Shown piece by piece: positions 23,727 to 24,931 of a stretch of DNA of 24,931 bases; positions within the stretch are counted from its first letter, which is position 1; every line of letters starts with the position of its first letter. Below the pieces are notes generated by a model, which ran no database searches, had not been told where the DNA came from, and saw nothing but the letters and a program-made list of their open reading frames with translations. The stretch is from Planctomycetaceae bacterium (GTDB lineage Bacteria > Planctomycetota > Phycisphaerae > Phycisphaerales > SM1A02): contig NYWY01000056.1 of the NCBI GenBank assembly GCA_002685335.1, forward strand, positions 1 to 24,931, in the 5' to 3' direction. Made by a program: the position numbers and the translations under genes.

Positions 23727-23732
23727 AACCTA
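23727..23732 (-). promoter_or_regulatory. -10-like hexamer TAGGTT of the aminotransferase operon
   Basis: On the minus strand TAGGTT ends six bases before ATG 23720, with CCGAAG between and no ribosome-binding site. Confidence 0.45.
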
Positions 23733-23810
23733 CCACCACGACATCTCCAGCACGTTTGGGGGTCGCTTGAGAACTTCTGCCGGAGTTCGAGAACGCGGTC
23801 TTTCCAGATC

Positions 23811-23893
23811 TACCGTGGGGACCGATCAGCCCGATGTTCGGGCGGCCGATCTCGCCTTGTCACCGGCCCCCGGCGAGGTGAGGTCGGTTTTTT
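23811..23893 (+). ncRNA. candidate small RNA or attenuated leader with terminator
   Basis: TACCGT at 23811-23816 predicts a start near 23823. The transcript would contain a small hairpin, CCCGA-TGT-TCGGG (23830-23842). It would end in a stem combining CCGA/TCGG and CTCGCC/GGCGAG (23847-23887), followed by six T (23888-23893). No gene lies upstream on this strand for the terminator to serve. The RNA would be about 70 nt. It matches no RNA family that I recognise. Confidence 0.35.
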
Positions 23894-23921
23894 GTTCATG
23901 AGGGCGGTTTTTCGTCCACCC

Positions 23922-23956
23922 AGGACATTCGGTTTCTGGACGGGGTAACATTACCC
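23922..23956 (+). promoter_or_regulatory. putative promoter with overlapping palindromic operator upstream of the lexA unit
   Basis: AGGACA (23922-23927) and TAACAT (23946-23951) are spaced 18 bp apart. The -10 lies inside GGGTAACATTACCC (23943-23956), an inverted repeat with 6-bp perfect arms and a two-base centre. A palindrome covering a -10 box is a classic repressor site. Confidence 0.45.
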
Positions 23957-24127
23957 GAACGAATATTGGAGAAGAACCCTACCAACTTCCGAACAGACTC
24001 TTGGCCCGGGGATGTCGGTTCTCCGGGCGGACCAACGGTGGTCCTTTCCGCGGTGCCCTGCATCGCCCGTCCAGTTCGGATTCCAGGTCTGGTTCGTCCA
24101 GTTCCGGATCCCCAGTTCGAGGTCGTC

Positions 24128-24931
24128 ATGTCCATGCCTCTCGTTCAACTCGGCCCTGGTGGTGACTACGTCCGGCGTCTCGTGGCCGATGGTGATCGTC
24201 TGCGGGTGGTCAGTCGAGCCTTCGAAGTCGGACTTCCCGACGGACGTCTGGTCCAGGCCGTTCCGCGAACGCGATCGAGCGTGTCCCCCGTTCGTCGTCT
24301 CCTCCGCTGGCTCGGTCTTCTCCAGGATGAGCGGGTCGAGGATTCATCGATCCCGGCCGAGGCTCCAGCCCCCGAGATCCCGATGCCCATCGATCCCGCC
24401 GTCGCTCGTCGATACCACGAGCCCGCGAACGATCCCTTCGCGGTGCGGTGCGATCGCGGCGGTCTCGAAGCCATGGCTGGAATCGACCGGCTTGAAATCA
24501 GTCGTACGGCCTTGTGTTCCTCGCGATCCTTGCGAGGAAGCCAGGAGGTCCGTTCCGAGATCCGCCCCTCGGATCTCGGCCCGGATGAATCTGTTCATCC
24601 CCCGCTCCCATCGCCGGAGGTGGAGCTGCTCCGCTCCACCTCTTCGGCGATCGGTGGGCTGCGGGTCGACCTGGCCCGCGTCACCGCCCAGGCCGTGCTG
24701 GAGCATCGCCGTCGTGGGGGTCTGCGACCGATCAGCGGATCAGGTCGTGATTCTCAAGCCAACGCCACTGCGGGATGTTCGACCGAATTCCGCCACTCAC
24801 CATCCGCCCACCCTTCCCCTCGGGAGTCGACTCGTGAATCTCACGCCGAAGCAACTTCGTGTTCTGGACTTCGTTCGCACCTATCGGGAGAGCAACGGCT
24901 GTTCCCCGACCATGCAGGAAATCGCGGACGA
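24128..24931 (+). CDS. hypothetical protein, open frame running past the window edge
   Basis: I do not recognise this protein. From ATG 24128 (GAGG five bases upstream) the frame stays open for 268 codons to the window edge. The first 120-200 codons have high GC at third positions and plausible composition: MSMPLVQLGPGGDYVRRLV, VSPVRRLLRWLGLLQ, a proline-rich linker, IDPAVARRYHEPANDPF, and later GLRVDLARVTAQAVLEHRR. Beyond about codon 210 it becomes serine/arginine/histidine-rich and overlaps the lexA start in another frame, so the true end is uncertain. A single frameshift near 24700-24740 would reach a TGA at 24748-24750. It may share a transcript with lexA. Confidence 0.4.
   Translation, partial: MSMPLVQLGPGGDYVRRLVADGDRLRVVSRAFEVGLPDGRLVQAVPRTRSSVSPVRRLLRWLGLLQDERVEDSSIPAEAPAPEIPMPIDPAVARRYHEPANDPFAVRCDRGGLEAMAGIDRLEISRTALCSSRSLRGSQEVRSEIRPSDLGPDESVHPPLPSPEVELLRSTSSAIGGLRVDLARVTAQAVLEHRRRGGLRPISGSGRDSQANATAGCSTEFRHSPSAHPSPRESTRESHAEATSCSGLRSHLSGEQRLFPDHAGNRGR
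24834..24931 (+). CDS. lexA: LexA SOS-response repressor (5' end only)
   Basis: The first 32 codons of a LexA-like winged-helix repressor, cut by the window edge: MNLTPKQLRVLDFVRTYRES, then NGCSPTMQEIAD. This aligns with the start of the LexA DNA-binding domain (L-T-x-[KR]-Q-x2-[VI]-x-D-F/L-[IV]-R, then [GS]-x-[PS]-P-T-x2-E-I-A). LexA represses DNA-damage genes and cleaves itself when RecA is activated; the serine-lysine protease domain would lie outside the window. The start is a GTG at 24834 with GGGAG seven bases upstream. The frame is open further upstream, but the ribosome-binding site and family N-terminus favour this start. Transcription may come from the palindrome-bearing promoter near 23950 or from a nearer site that I cannot see. 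Confidence 0.88.
   Translation, partial: MNLTPKQLRVLDFVRTYRESNGCSPTMQEIAD

Larger units (their letters stand above)
23733..24127. other. structured intergenic region upstream of the lexA unit
   Basis: No coding frame is supported in these 395 bp. They contain GAACTTCTGCCGGAGTTC (23771-23788, an imperfect palindrome), a candidate small RNA (23823-23893), a second T5 run at 23908-23912, a promoter-like pair with a 14-bp palindrome (23922-23956), and three CCAGTTC direct repeats (24071-24118). Confidence 0.5.

Noticed and set aside
23908..23912. Second T5 run as a terminator
   Set aside because: No adequate stem precedes it directly. It is mentioned only as part of the intergenic region.
23957..23970. 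Possible Gram-positive-type LexA box CGAACGAATATTGG
   Set aside because: Only the left half-site matches; the right half should read GTTCG and has 3 of 5 bases. Too weak to call.

Overview
The window is high-GC (roughly 65% by eye), gene-dense DNA. It most likely comes from a planctomycete of the Phycisphaerae type. The evidence is a pair of large secreted cysteine-rich proteins ending in dockerin-like calcium-loop domains with a terminal W-G-x-C motif, a prepilin-like protein of the kind abundant in Planctomycetota, and a Gram-negative envelope toolkit (LPS-type glycosyltransferases, ExbB/TolQ, SPOR lipoprotein). No mobile element, CRISPR array, tRNA or rRNA was recognised. The phylum call is inference from protein style, not from a marker gene.

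Layout. 1-171: no gene seen. 172-1512 (-): NupG-like MFS transporter. 1682-2938 (+): ispG. 3064-4152 (+): pilin-like protein. 4248-4871 (-): orphan ExbB/TolQ-type channel. 4956-5840 (+): ispA-type prenyl synthase. 6011-8017 (+): dxs. 8029-8763 (+): HAD phosphatase. So the entry enzyme of the MEP pathway, a late enzyme (IspG) and the prenyl-chain synthase lie within 6.4 kb. 8834-11340 (-): a translationally coupled pair, peroxiredoxin then a membrane dCache-HAMP-PP2C (SpoIIE) phosphatase. 11693-16050 (+): two secreted cysteine-rich dockerin proteins separated by a strong terminator. 16066-17538 (-): acyl-CoA synthetase, divergent from a SPOR lipoprotein (17564-18346). 18327-23720: an envelope-glycan block with a GT9 heptosyltransferase-like enzyme (-), a secreted HEAT-like protein (+), a WaaE/KdtX-like GT2 (+), and an operon of a class V aminotransferase followed by a GT4-like glycosyltransferase (-). 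23733-24127: a structured intergenic region. From 24128 there is an open frame of unknown product, then the first 32 codons of lexA, cut by the window edge.

The most striking feature is regulatory. At least seven genes (ispG, exbB, ispA, GT9, HEAT, GT2, aminotransferase) have a TANNNT -10-like hexamer ending 6-8 nt before the start codon (for the HEAT gene, before the upstream one of two candidate starts), so transcription would begin at or next to the start codon. An eighth gene (SPOR) has the closely similar GATACT. This suggests that leaderless transcription is common here. Two divergent pairs have only 42 and 25 bp between start codons, with facing or overlapping -10 elements.

Other points of interest are a ten-cysteine module repeated six times with almost invariant spacing, an apparent amino-acid-binding signature in the sensor of the PP2C phosphatase, a 14-bp palindrome sitting on the putative promoter upstream of the lexA unit, and a compact candidate small RNA next to it.
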